From: CAVRQM01 sp963822705
Lineage (GTDB): Bacteria > Pseudomonadota > Alphaproteobacteria > Acetobacterales > Acetobacteraceae
Length of the DNA stretch: 64,000 nt
Direction: 5' to 3'
Assembly: GCA_963822705.1 (NCBI GenBank)
Contig: CAWGIX010000003.1
Location: forward strand, 62,001-126,000
Position 1 is the stretch's first letter. Each line of letters begins with the position of its first letter. The notes under the pieces are model-generated. The model was not told where the DNA came from. It saw nothing but the letters and a program-made list of their open reading frames with translations, and made no database searches. This document shows positions 50,303 to 59,823 of the stretch, piece after piece. A program made the position numbers and the translations under genes.

Positions 50303-51406
50303 GGGGACCGGCAGTGCGACCGATCGTGATCGCGGCCGGCGGCACGGGGGGCCACTTCTTCCCCGCCGAGGCATTGGCCGCGGTTCTGATCGCGCGCGGG
50401 CATCGCGTGGTGCTGATGACGGATGCACGGTCGGGCGGGCTGCGGTCGAAATTGTTCGAGGGGCGCGAGCGTTTCGTGATCGCCGGAGCCGGACTTGCGG
50501 GCCGCGGCGTTTTGTCCGCGGCGCGCGGCGGGGTCGGGCTTGCGCGCGGTGTGGTGCAGGCGCGTCGCATCATGGGCCGGCTGAATGCGTCCGCCGTGGT
50601 CGGTTTCGGCGGTTACCCGAGCGTGGCGCCAATTCTCGCCGCGCGCATGCTTGGGCAGGGGCGCCCCGCGCTGGTGCTGCACGAGCAGAATGCCGTGCTG
50701 GGGCGCGCCAATCGTGCGCTGTCGGGAGTCTGCGACCTGCTGGCGCTGAGCTTTTCCGACACGCTCCGCGTTCCGAACGCGCGCACGCACAAAAGTGGTC
50801 GGCAGTCCGGTGCGGGAAGGTTTTGCGCCTCGATCCTATGCGCCGCCGGACGAGCATGTGCGCCTGTTGGTGCTCGGCGGTTCGCTGGGCGCGCGCGTGT
50901 TCAGCGATGTCGTGCCGCCGGCGCTGAAACTGCTGCCGGAACAACTGCGGACGCGACTGCTGGTAACTCAGCAATGCCGCCCGGAAGACCTTTCCCGCGT
51001 GCGCGATTCGTATGCGGGAGCCGGCATTGCTGCCGAGTTGGCGCCGTTCTTTGCCGACGTCGCCGACCGGCTCGCCGCCGCACATTTGGTGATCGCGCGC
51101 GCGGGTGCTTCCACCGTCGCCGAACTGGCCGTGATTGGCCGACCGTCGATATTGGTGCCGCTGCCGCACGCCATAGACGACCATCAGAGCGCGAACGCGC
51201 GCGCTCTCGCCGATGCCGGGGCCGCGTGGCTCCTCCCGCAATCTGAGTTCAGCGCGGCCGGTCTTGGCGGGAAGCTGACATCGCTGCTGCAGCAACCGGC
51301 CGGGCTGGAAGCCGCCGCGCAGGCCGCGCAAAAGCAGGCGCACGAACACGCCGCGGAAAAATTGGCCGAGGCGCTGGAACAAATGGTTGCGGAGCGGGTG
51401 CAATGA
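50299..51406 (+). CDS. murG: MurG (lipid II synthesis), split by a frameshift
   Basis: Transfers GlcNAc to lipid I at the inner face of the membrane. The GTG start gives RPIVIAAGGTGGHFFPAEAL (the first G loop) and NASAVVGFGGYPSVAPILAA, HEQNAVLGRANR. The frame breaks in AAAA at 50790-50793. One base over, VVGSPVREGF and LLVLGGSLGARVFSD continue, with ARAGASTVAELAVIGRPSIL and PLPHAIDDHQSANARAL. Dropping one A gives a continuous 368-aa enzyme. The end overlaps murC by 4 nt. Confidence 0.93.
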
Positions 51407-52842
51407 GGGCGTTGCCGCTCAGCATCGGCACGATCCATTTCGTCGGCATCGGCGGCATCGGCATGTCTGGCATCGCCGAGGTGCTGCATGTGCTGGGCTA
51501 CACCGTCCAGGGCAGCGATCTGGCCGAAAACGCCAACGTCCTGCGGCTGCGCGAGGCGGGCATTCCCGTCACCATCGGCCACGATGCGCGCAACGTGGAG
51601 CGCGTGCAGGTGGTGGTCACGTCTACCGCGGTCAGACCCGACAACCCGGAAGTCCAGGCGGCGCGGAAGCGACTGGTTCCGGTGGTGCGCCGCGCGGAAA
51701 TGCTGGCCGAGCTGATGCGGCTGCGCTGGGCCATCGCCGTGGGCGGCACGCACGGCAAAACCACCACCACGAGTCTGGTTGCGACCGTGCTGGAGGCGGC
51801 GCATCTCGACCCCACGGTCATCAACGGCGGCATCATCAACGCCTATGGGACCAACACGCGCCTCGGCGAAGGCGAGTGGATGGTGGTGGAGGCCGACGAG
51901 AGCGACGGCAGCTTTCTGCGGCTGCCCGCCACCATTGCGGTGGTGACGAACATGGACCCGGAGCATCTCGACCATTGGGGCACCGCGGAGGCGATGGTCG
52001 AGGGCTACCACCAGTTCGTCGAAAATATTCCGTTCTACGGTTTTGCGGTGCTGTGCGCCGACCACGCAGCGGTGCAGCAGATGATCCCGCGCCTGTCGGA
52101 CCGGCGCGTGATCACCTACGGTTTTTCGCCGCAGGCCGATGTGCGCGCCGAAAAGATGGTGGCCGACAAACTGGGCGCCACATTCGAGGTGATGGTGGCC
52201 GACCGCGCGCGCGGTCGCAGCCGAAAAATGGGACCGTTTCGTCTGCCGATGCTGGGCAGCCATAATGTGCAGAACGCCCTGGCCGCGGTGGCGATCGCCG
52301 CCGAAATGGAGATCGATGACGCCACGCTGCGCAGCGCCTTTGTCTCGTTCCGGGGGGTGAAGCGGCGTTTTACTCGCACCGGCGAGGCCGGCGGTATCGT
52401 GGTGATCGACGATTACGGCCACCACCCGGTCGAGATCGCCGCCGTGCTGAAAGCGGCACGACAGGCCGGCGCACGCGATGTGGTGGCCGTGGTGCAGCCG
52501 CACCGCTTTTCGCGGCTCGCGTCGCTGTTCGATCAGTTCTGCACTTGCCTAAACGATGCCGGAACGGTGATCGTGGCCGACGTGTACGCGGCCGGCGAAA
52601 CGCCGCTTCCCGGCATGGATCGCGACGCGCTGGTAGAAGGCTTGCGCGCGCACGGCCATCGCAGCGTGGTGCCGCTGCCCGGACCCGAGCATCTGGCCGA
52701 GATGGTGAACGCGATTGCTCGGCCCGGCGACTACGTGATTTGCCTGGGAGCCGGCAACATCACGCAATGGGCCGCCAGCCTGCCCCGCGAGCTGGCGGAT
52801 CTACAGGCCGCCATGCCGAAACGCGCGATGGGCGGGCGATGA
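51403..52842 (+). CDS. murC: UDP-MurNAc--L-alanine ligase MurC
   Basis: A 479-aa ligase adding the first amino acid to UDP-MurNAc. The N-terminal site is IHFVGIGGIGMSGIAEVLH. The ATP site is AVGGTHGKTTTTSLVATVLE, followed by VEADESDGSFLRLPATIAVV and NMDPEHLDHWG. The C-terminal domain includes VIDDYGHHPVEIAAVLKAAR. It overlaps murG and murB by 4 nt each. Confidence 0.97.
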   Translation: MRALPLSIGTIHFVGIGGIGMSGIAEVLHVLGYTVQGSDLAENANVLRLREAGIPVTIGHDARNVERVQVVVTSTAVRPDNPEVQAARKRLVPVVRRAEMLAELMRLRWAIAVGGTHGKTTTTSLVATVLEAAHLDPTVINGGIINAYGTNTRLGEGEWMVVEADESDGSFLRLPATIAVVTNMDPEHLDHWGTAEAMVEGYHQFVENIPFYGFAVLCADHAAVQQMIPRLSDRRVITYGFSPQADVRAEKMVADKLGATFEVMVADRARGRSRKMGPFRLPMLGSHNVQNALAAVAIAAEMEIDDATLRSAFVSFRGVKRRFTRTGEAGGIVVIDDYGHHPVEIAAVLKAARQAGARDVVAVVQPHRFSRLASLFDQFCTCLNDAGTVIVADVYAAGETPLPGMDRDALVEGLRAHGHRSVVPLPGPEHLAEMVNAIARPGDYVICLGAGNITQWAASLPRELADLQAAMPKRAMGGR

Positions 52843-53762
52843 TGTCCGACGGAGCCGCGCTGGCCGAGCTGCTGCCGACGTTGCGCGGTCGCGTGCAGAC
52901 GGATGCCGTCCTGGGCCCCGCCACTTGGTTTCGCGTCGGCGGCCCGGCGGAGCTTTTGGTGCGTCCGGTCGACGCCGACGATCTGTGCTCGCTCCTGCGT
53001 GCGCTGCCGCCGGAAATTCCGGTAACCGCGATCGGCGCTGCGTCGAACCTGATCGTGCGCGACGGCGGCGTACACGGCGTGGTCGTGCGCCTCACCGCGC
53101 GCGGGTTCGGCGAGATCGCGGTGGACGCGGACGGCATCGTTGCCGGCGCCGCCGCGCTGGACGTGACGGTGGCGGAAGCAGCCGCCGCGGCCGGATTGGC
53201 GGGCCTGGAATTTTGGTCGGGCATTCCGGGCACGATCGGCGGCGCCGTGGCGATGAACGCCGGCGCCTATGGGGGCGACCTGGCGAGCTGCCTCGACTGG
53301 GCGGAGCTGGTCACCCGCGAGGGCGTGCTGATGCGCCTGCCCGCATCCCGGCTCGCACTCGCGTATCGTTACGCCGCGTTGCCGCCGGGTGCGATCGTGG
53401 TCCGCGCCCGGTTACGCGCGACACCGGGCGACGCGGGCCTGATCGCGGCGCGCATGGCAGAAATCCGCCGGAACCGCGAGGCAACTCAGCCGGTGCGCGC
53501 GCGCACCGGCGGCAGCACGTTCCGCAATCCGGCCGGCATGAAGGCGTGGGAACTGATCGACGCCGCCGGATGCCGCGGCCTTGTCCGCGGGGCGGCAAAA
53601 GTCAGTGACAAGCACTGCAATTTTCTGATCAACGAAGGCGGTGCCAGCGCCGCCGATATAGAAGGACTGGGGGAAGAAATTCGCACCCGCGTGCTGGCCG
53701 CGAGCGGAGTTTCGCTGGAATGGGAAATCCGCCGCATCGGCCGCAAGGCGGTGTCGCCGTGA
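52839..53762 (+). CDS. murB: UDP-N-acetylenolpyruvoylglucosamine reductase MurB
   Basis: A 307-aa FAD enzyme that makes UDP-MurNAc. FAD-binding segments TWFRVGGPAELLVRPVDADD and IGAASNLIVRDGGVHGVVVR, and EFWSGIPGTIGGAVAMNAGA are intact. The Ser proton donor lies in TGGSTFRNP, and the closing motif is KHCNFLINEGGASAADIEGL. This is the type I/IIa-like form. It starts at ATG 52839 (overlapping murC) or 52842. Confidence 0.96.
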   Translation: MMSDGAALAELLPTLRGRVQTDAVLGPATWFRVGGPAELLVRPVDADDLCSLLRALPPEIPVTAIGAASNLIVRDGGVHGVVVRLTARGFGEIAVDADGIVAGAAALDVTVAEAAAAAGLAGLEFWSGIPGTIGGAVAMNAGAYGGDLASCLDWAELVTREGVLMRLPASRLALAYRYAALPPGAIVVRARLRATPGDAGLIAARMAEIRRNREATQPVRARTGGSTFRNPAGMKAWELIDAAGCRGLVRGAAKVSDKHCNFLINEGGASAADIEGLGEEIRTRVLAASGVSLEWEIRRIGRKAVSP

Positions 53763-54676
53763 CCCGCGTGGCGGTGCTGTACGGCGGCATTTCCGCAGAG
53801 CGCGAGGTCAGCCTCTCGTCCGGCCGGCAGGTCATTGCCGCACTCGGCGAGGCCGGGTACGAGGTGACGCCGATCGAGGTCGGCAATGATCTGGGCGCCG
53901 TCATCGCCGCGCTCGATCCGCGACCGGATGCGGTGTTCAACGCCCTGCACGGCCGTTTCGGCGAGGACGGCGCGATCCAGGGCGTGCTCGACTGGCTCGG
54001 CATTCCTTACACGCACTCGGGCGTGCGCGCCTCGGCCTTGGCCATGGACAAGATCGCCGCCAAAGCGGTTTTTTGTGCGGCGGGCCTTCCGGTCGCGGCC
54101 GGGCGGTTGGTCGATCTTGATGAGCTGCGCGAAGCCGACCCCCTGCCTGCACCTTACGTCGTCAAACCGGTGAACGAGGGTTCTTCGGTCGGCGTGGAAA
54201 TCATTCGCGCGCACGACAACAGGCGCGCGGCCGTAGCCGCTGCGTGGCGCTTCGGACCAAGGGCGCTAGTCGAGGAATACGTGCCGGGGCGCGAACTTAC
54301 CGTGGGCGTCATGGGTGACCGAGCGCTGGCGGTGACGGAAATCGCGCCGCGCGCCGGTTTTTACGATTACGAAGCGAAATACGCGGAAGGCGGCTCGCGC
54401 CACCTGGTACCGGCGCGCGTGCATGCCGACGCTTCGGCGCAGGCGATGCACATCGCATTGGCGGCACACGATGCGCTGGGCTGCCGCGGCGCCACGCGGG
54501 CCGATTTCCGCTACGACGACACCGGTGGCGAACCGGGCCGCCTCGTGCTGCTCGAAGTCAACACGCAGCCGGGCCTGACGCCCACCTCGCTGCTGCCCGA
54601 GCAGGCGGCGCATGTCGGGATCGGTTTCGCAGAACTTTGCGTCTGGATGGTGGAGCAGGCCGCATGCCGCGCGTGA
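53759..54676 (+). CDS. ddl: D-alanine--D-alanine ligase
   Basis: A 305-aa ATP-grasp enzyme. VAVLYGGISAEREVSLSSGR is the N-terminal signature; FNALHGRFGEDGAIQGVLDW, VVKPVNEGSSVGVEII and LLEVNTQPGLTPTSLLPEQA (Mg and ATP site) are intact. The GTG at 53759 overlaps the murB stop (GTGA); the ATG at 53720 in the open frame is inside murB. It overlaps ftsQ by 13 nt. Confidence 0.96.
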   Translation: MTRVAVLYGGISAEREVSLSSGRQVIAALGEAGYEVTPIEVGNDLGAVIAALDPRPDAVFNALHGRFGEDGAIQGVLDWLGIPYTHSGVRASALAMDKIAAKAVFCAAGLPVAAGRLVDLDELREADPLPAPYVVKPVNEGSSVGVEIIRAHDNRRAAVAAAWRFGPRALVEEYVPGRELTVGVMGDRALAVTEIAPRAGFYDYEAKYAEGGSRHLVPARVHADASAQAMHIALAAHDALGCRGATRADFRYDDTGGEPGRLVLLEVNTQPGLTPTSLLPEQAAHVGIGFAELCVWMVEQAACRA

Positions 54677-55524
54677 GGACAGCCGCGCGCCGACTGATCG
54701 ATCGTCCAGCGTACTGGAGGATTTTGCTTCGCCGGCAGCGCCGTCTCGTCCGCCCGGCCCTCGCGCTTGCCGCATTGCTGGTCGCCGGCGTGGGTTTCGT
54801 GACGCTGGTGCACGCGCTCGGCCGCGGCGCCAGTTTCGGCGAGCGGTTCGGCCACGCCACCGCGCGCCTGGGTTTTTCCGTGCAAAAAGTTCTGGTGGAG
54901 GGTCGGCAGAAAACCCCCGAGCCGCTGCTGCGCGCGGCGCTCGGCATTTCGCCCGGCGATCCGGTGCTGACGCTGTCGCTCGCCGCCGCACGCGCGCGCA
55001 TCGAAGCCATCCAGTGGGTGCAGCACGCCGTCGTCCGGCGCGTGCTCCCGAACACGATTCTCGTGCAGCTCACCGAACGCCGCCCGTTTGCGGTGTGGCA
55101 GCACGACGGCAAGTTCGTGCTCATCGATCGTGACGGCAACATCGTCACCGACTCCGATGTGGCGGCGTTCGCGAACGAGCTGCCCTTGGTGGTCGGCGCC
55201 GGGGCCCCGTCTGCCGCCGCGACGTTGCTGGACGCGCTGGCGGCGCAGCCGAGCCTGCAATCGCGCGTGCTCGCCGCGGTGCGCGTGGGCGAGCGGCGCT
55301 GGAACTTGCGCATGACCAGCGGCACCGACGTGCTGTTGCCCGAAGGTGCCGCTCCGCAAGCCTTGGCCAAACTGGTCCAGCTCGAGAACGACCACAAGCT
55401 GCTTGACCGGCCGCTGCAGACCATCGACCTGCGCCTGCCGGACCGGCTGGTGATCCGCGCCGCCGGCGACCACGCTCCCGACCCGCTGCCGCCTGCGTCC
55501 GCCGACGCGCGGAGGCGCACGTGA
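54664..55524 (+). CDS. ftsQ: Cell division protein FtsQ
   Basis: A 286-aa bitopic divisome protein. A basic N-terminus precedes a membrane helix (ALALAALLVAGVGFVTLVHA, near residues 32-51). The POTRA domain follows (FSVQKVLVEGRQKTPEPLLR, LGISPGDPVLTLSLAAARAR, IQWVQHAVVRRVLPNTILVQ). The second FtsQ domain contains ERRPFAVWQHDGKFVLIDRD. It begins at the ATG at 54664, inside the end of ddl, and overlaps ftsA by 4 nt. Confidence 0.94.
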   Translation: MPRVRTAARRLIDRPAYWRILLRRQRRLVRPALALAALLVAGVGFVTLVHALGRGASFGERFGHATARLGFSVQKVLVEGRQKTPEPLLRAALGISPGDPVLTLSLAAARARIEAIQWVQHAVVRRVLPNTILVQLTERRPFAVWQHDGKFVLIDRDGNIVTDSDVAAFANELPLVVGAGAPSAAATLLDALAAQPSLQSRVLAAVRVGERRWNLRMTSGTDVLLPEGAAPQALAKLVQLENDHKLLDRPLQTIDLRLPDRLVIRAAGDHAPDPLPPASADARRRT

Positions 55525-56825
55525 ACGACATGTCGCGGGGTGCAAAATTCCTGCCGACCGCACCGCGAGAGCCGGAACCACCGCGAGGGCGGGCGCGCCA
55601 GTCCGGACCGTTCGGCGTGCTGGATATCGGCACCACCAAGATCGTCTGCATCATCGGCCGCACCGAAAGCGATGGCAGCACCCGCGTGCTCGGGTTCGGG
55701 TGGCAGCGCGGGCGCGGCGTGCGCGGCGGCGGCATCACCGACATCGAGGAGGCCGAGCGCGCCATTCGTGCCGCCGTGGGCCAGGCGGAGAACGAGGCCG
55801 ACACGCGGCTGCGCAGCATCACCGTGAACCTGTCGTGCGGACAGCCGGAAAGCCGGCTGTTCAACGTGCAGTGGCCGGTGAACGGCCGCGCCGTGACCGA
55901 TGCCGATATTCGCCGCGTGCTGCTGGAAGGACGCGCACGCGCCGCCAGCGAAGGGCGCGACATCATCCACGGGCTGCTGCTCGCCTTTGCCGCCGATGAT
56001 GCGCAAGGCATCGCCGATCCGCGCGGCCTGCATTGCGAGAACCTGACCGCGCGGCTGCATGTGGTCGATGCCTTGCGCACCGCGCTGCTGACGCTGGGCG
56101 GGTGCATGGCGCGCTGCGATTTGGAAATTTCCGAACTGGTCTGCGCGCCGATGGCCGCCGGCCTGTCCACGCTGGTGGAGGACGAGCGCCAGCTCGGCGC
56201 CACGCTGCTGGATATGGGCGGCGGCACCACGGGCATGGCGGTATTTGCCGAAGGCCAGTTGCTGCACACGGCGCAACTCCCTGTCGGCGGCCAGCACGTC
56301 ACCAACGACATCGCCCGCCTGCTGTCCACGCCGGTTGCGCACGCGGAACGACTGAAGGCGCTCTACGGCAGCGCGCAGTCCAGCCCCGACGACGAACGCG
56401 AAATGCTGCCGGTGCCGCTGGTGGGCGAGGAAGAACACCAGATCGCCAAAGTGCCGCGCAGCATGGTGGTGGGAATCATCAAGCCCCGCCTGGAAGAAAC
56501 GTTCGAGATGGTCAAGGAGCGCCTCGAAGGATCCGGGCTCGGCCGCGCCGCCGGCACGCGCGTCGTGCTCACCGGCGGGGCCAGCCAGCTCAGCGGCGCG
56601 CGCGACATGGCCGGCCGCATCCTGGGCCGCACGGTGCGCCACGGCCGCCCGCAGGCGCCGCGCGGCTTGCCGGAAAGTGCCGGCGGACCGGCGTTCGCTA
56701 CCGCCGTGGGCCTGCTCGCGTGGGCCGCAGGTGCGGGCCGCGGCCCGCACGAGATCGACATCGACTCCGATCGCCCGCACGGCTGGCTGCGCCGCGTGGC
56801 GGCTTTTCTGCGCGAGCGCGTGTGA
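55521..56825 (+). CDS. ftsA: Cell division protein FtsA
   Basis: A 434-aa actin-like protein that tethers FtsZ to the membrane. The phosphate-1 region is FGVLDIGTTKIVCIIGRTES. SHS2/1C domain residues include GGGITDIEEAERAIRAAVGQ. The phosphate-2 region is LLDMGGGTTGMAVFAEGQLL, and the adenosine region is VVLTGGASQLSGARDMAGRI. The C-terminus WLRRVAAFLRERV is the amphipathic membrane-targeting helix. The GTG start at 55521 overlaps ftsQ. Confidence 0.96.
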   Translation: MNDMSRGAKFLPTAPREPEPPRGRARQSGPFGVLDIGTTKIVCIIGRTESDGSTRVLGFGWQRGRGVRGGGITDIEEAERAIRAAVGQAENEADTRLRSITVNLSCGQPESRLFNVQWPVNGRAVTDADIRRVLLEGRARAASEGRDIIHGLLLAFAADDAQGIADPRGLHCENLTARLHVVDALRTALLTLGGCMARCDLEISELVCAPMAAGLSTLVEDERQLGATLLDMGGGTTGMAVFAEGQLLHTAQLPVGGQHVTNDIARLLSTPVAHAERLKALYGSAQSSPDDEREMLPVPLVGEEEHQIAKVPRSMVVGIIKPRLEETFEMVKERLEGSGLGRAAGTRVVLTGGASQLSGARDMAGRILGRTVRHGRPQAPRGLPESAGGPAFATAVGLLAWAAGAGRGPHEIDIDSDRPHGWLRRVAAFLRERV

Positions 56826-56833
56826 TGATGCGC

Positions 56834-56861
56834 TTGCGAACTCGCAACCATCGCGTACACT
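56834..56861 (+). promoter_or_regulatory. Candidate dedicated ftsZ promoter
   Basis: TTGCGA (56834-56839) and TACACT (56856-56861) are separated by 16 nt, in the 59-nt gap between ftsA and ftsZ, the only such gap since murD-ftsW. A start near 56868 would leave a very short leader ahead of the GGGGAGGA ribosome site. A separate ftsZ promoter is common because FtsZ is needed in excess. Confidence 0.5.
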
Positions 56862-56884
56862 CGATTCTCCTGGGGAGGACGCAC

Positions 56885-58640
56885 ATGACCCTACACCTCA
56901 CGATCCCGCAGCAGATGCACACGGATTTCACCCCGCGCATCACCGTCATCGGGGTCGGCGGCGGCGGCACCAATGCCGTGGACAACATGATCGCGTCCAA
57001 CCTGCAGGGCGTGGAATTCGTGGTCGCGAACACCGATGCGCAGCAACTGGTGCATAGCCGCGCCGACCGCCGTATCCAGCTCGGGCCACACATCACCCAG
57101 GGACTCGGCGCAGGTGCAAAGCCGGAGATTGGGCGCGCAGCAGCGGAAGAAGCAGCGGAAGAGCTGGACCGCCACTTGGACGGTGCGCACATGGTGTTCA
57201 TCACCGCCGGCATGGGCGGCGGCACCGGCACCGGTGCCGCACCGGTGATCGCGCGCATGGCCCGTGAGCGCAACATCCTGACGGTCGGCGTGGTGACGAA
57301 GCCGTTCACCTTCGAGGGCACCCGCCGCGCTCGCGCGGCCGAAGTGGGCATCGAGGAACTGCAGCAGTTCGTCGACACGCTGATCGTCATTCCGAACCAG
57401 AACCTCTTCCGGCTGGCCAACGAGCGCACCGGCTGGAAGGAAGCGTTCAAAATGGCGGACAACGTTTTGTACATGGGGGTGCGCGGTGTCACCGATCTGA
57501 TGGTCGCGCCCGGGCTGGTCAACCTCGATTTCGCCGATATCCGCACCGTCATGGCGGAGATGGGCAAGGCGATGATGGGCACCGGCGAGGCCGAGGGCGA
57601 GAACCGCGCCGTGCGCGCCGCGGAAGTGGCGATCAGCAACCCGCTGCTGGAGGACACCAGCATGGCCGGCGCGCGCGGCTTGCTGATCAACATCACCGGC
57701 GGCGACGACATGACGCTGTTCGAGGTGGATCAGGCAGCCAACCGCATCCGCGAGGAAGTGGACGAGGAAGCCAACATCATTTTCGGCTCCGCGGTCGACG
57801 ATCAGCTGATCGGAAAGATCCGAGTATCGGTGGTCGCCACCGGCATCGACAGCCCGACACGCGCTGCGGCGGCCGAACGGCCGCGCCTTGTCGCCGTGGG
57901 TGGCGGCGCCGCAGTGCCGCTGCCTGCGGCGATGGCGGCCGCTGTGTCGGCGCAACAGACCGAGCCGATTGCCGCCAGTGCCGCCGCCCATCACCCCGCG
58001 CCCACGCAGGCACCTTCGGCATGGGCCGATCGTGCGGCGCCTGCCGCGGTACGGGCCACGGCACCACGGCCGGTGTTGCCGGTGACCCGGCTCCAGCAGG
58101 CTGCCGCACAGTCACGTCGCGCATCAGCAGACACGCGCTGCCGTGCAGGCGGCTGCCCTGCAACCCCAAGGGCACGCGGAGTCGGACGGAGCCTACGAGG
58201 ATCCGGCCGAACTGGAACCGACACCTCCGGTTTCGACCCAGTCCTACGCTCGCCAGCATGCCGCGCCGCCCGCGCACGCTGTCCCTGCGCAACCGGGCAG
58301 GCCGCAGCCGGTTCGGGGCGGCTATCAAGGTGCCGGCGTCCCCGGGCCAGCGCCGGGAGGCCGCGGGCTGTTCGCTACTCAAAAGGCGGCGGAGACTCCG
58401 CCGGCGCAGCCTCGCAAAAGCATTTTTGGGCTCGTGACCGGAGCCATCCGGGGCCATGCCCCTTCTCAGGAGCCGGATCACTCCGTCGGCGACGAGCACG
58501 CGGCGCGCACGGAACCGTCGCTTAGCGGTGTGCGACCCGAGGCTCAGCGTGCGGACGCTGTGGGGGCACGCGTGCGTCAGACCACAGGCGACGAGATGGG
58601 GTTCGAAATCCCCGCATTCCTGCGTCGCCAGTCCTCCTGA
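56885..58640 (+). CDS. ftsZ: Cell division protein FtsZ, frameshift in the C-terminal linker
   Basis: Tubulin-like GTPase that forms the Z ring. The start ATG at 56885 has a strong GGGGAGGA site. The GTP signature GMGGGTGTGAAPVIA is at residues 109-123; the T7 loop NLDFADIRTVM is present, and the globular core ends near residue 330. A long Ala/Pro/Gln linker follows. The frame breaks between about 58100 and 58130; one base over, the linker continues (TRAAVQAAALQPQGHAESDG) to the conserved tail FEIPAFLRRQSS. Repaired length is about 584 aa, with a linker of roughly 240 residues, long for FtsZ. Confidence 0.93.
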
Positions 58641-58766
58641 TCACCCCATTGCATCAGCAGCGGATGCTGCAGCGCAGAAATCATGTTATTAGAAGAGGAT
58701 GGACAGAAATATTCAGCAATAATGATTGACTGGCCCTCGCCACGGCAACCTGCATAGGTTCGCGTT

Positions 58767-58785
58767 GAGCACTGAGGCAGTGCTC
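58767..58785 (+). terminator. Hairpin between ftsZ and lpxC
   Basis: A perfect 8-bp inverted repeat (GAGCACTG, 58767-58774; CAGTGCTC, 58778-58785) with a 3-nt loop lies 127 nt after the ftsZ stop. There is no T-run after it, so it may attenuate or stabilise rather than terminate. Confidence 0.4.
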
Positions 58786-58816
58786 TGAAGCGAAGCCGTG
58801 GGCTGGGAGAGGTCGG

Positions 58817-59775
58817 ATGGATGGGCTGCCGCAAGATGCGATGCTGCCCCGGTTCGCGCAACGTACCTGAAAGCGGCGATCCAGTGTGTCGGTGTTGGAT
58901 TGCATTCGGGCCGGAAAGCGCACCTGGAGCTACTCCCTGCCGAGCCTGACACCGGGATCGTGTTTCGCCGCAGCGACCTGCCGGGATCGCCGGGGATTCC
59001 GGCGCGGTTTGATTGCGTGGCAGAGACGCGGCTTTGCACCATGCTGGCCCACCCGGATGCCCCGCATGTGCGCGTCGGCACGGTGGAGCATGTCATGGCC
59101 GCCCTCGCCGGTGCCAGCATCGATAACGCGGTGGTCGCGGTTGACGGACCCGAGACACCGATCCTGGACGGCTCCGCGGCGGGTTTTCTGTTTCTGATCG
59201 AGTGCGCCGGAGTTTTGGAACAGGACGCGCCGTGCGCCGAGATCGAGGTGCGCCGGCCGGTGCGGGTCCAGGACGGCGCGGCATTCGCAGAGCTGCGGCC
59301 GGGCTCGGTGGGCTTGGACATGATGGTGTCCATTGCGTTCGAGGCAACCGCGATTGGGCGCCAGTCGTTGCGCTTGCGGTTGTCTCCCGGCGTCTTTGGC
59401 AGCGAGTTGGCGCGCGCCCGCACCTTCGCCTTGGCGCAGGATGTGGAGCAGTTGCACGCCTCCGGGCTGGGCCGGGGCGGCAGCCTTGATAATGTGGTCG
59501 TGGTCGACGGCGCGCGCGTGCTGAACCCGGGCGGGCTGCACATGCCGGACGAGTTCGTGCGCCACAAGATGTTGGATGCGGTGGGGGATCTGGCGCTGGC
59601 CGGGGCTCCCTTGCGCGCCAGGTTCATCGGCCATCGCAGTGGGCACACGCTGAACAACCGCCTGCTACAGGCGCTGTTCGCCGACGCAGCGAACTGGCGG
59701 CGGTTGGAGCAGCGGGCCGAAGTGTTCATGGCGCCACTGTCGGCCATGCGAGGCGAACAGCGCCGGGCCGCCTGA
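58817..59775 (+). CDS. lpxC: UDP-3-O-acyl-GlcNAc deacetylase LpxC, frameshift near the start
   Basis: Zinc enzyme that commits UDP-GlcNAc derivatives to lipid A. Zinc and catalytic motifs are intact: VEHVMAALAGASIDN, ILDGSAAGFLF, and DEFVRHKMLDAVGDLALAG; HRSGHTLNNRLL closes the active site. The ATG at 58817, with a GGGAGAGG site, reads MDGLPQDAMLPRFAQRT and then TGA at 58868. Restoring one C (ACC CTG) joins it to LKAAIQCVGVGLHSGRKAH. The uninterrupted alternative is GTG 58798, whose N-terminus looks unrelated to the family. Adjacency to ftsZ is the standard dcw arrangement. Confidence 0.92.
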
Positions 59776-59823
59776 CCAGCGCGACGGATCGTCCAGCCCG
59801 TCGCGAGCAGCAGTGGCTTTACC

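Noticed and set aside
54558..56780. A 740-codon open frame antisense to ddl, ftsQ and ftsA
   Set aside because: It has no ribosome site or family similarity, overlaps three well-supported genes, and its Arg/Ala/Gly/Pro composition is what GC-rich antisense strands produce.
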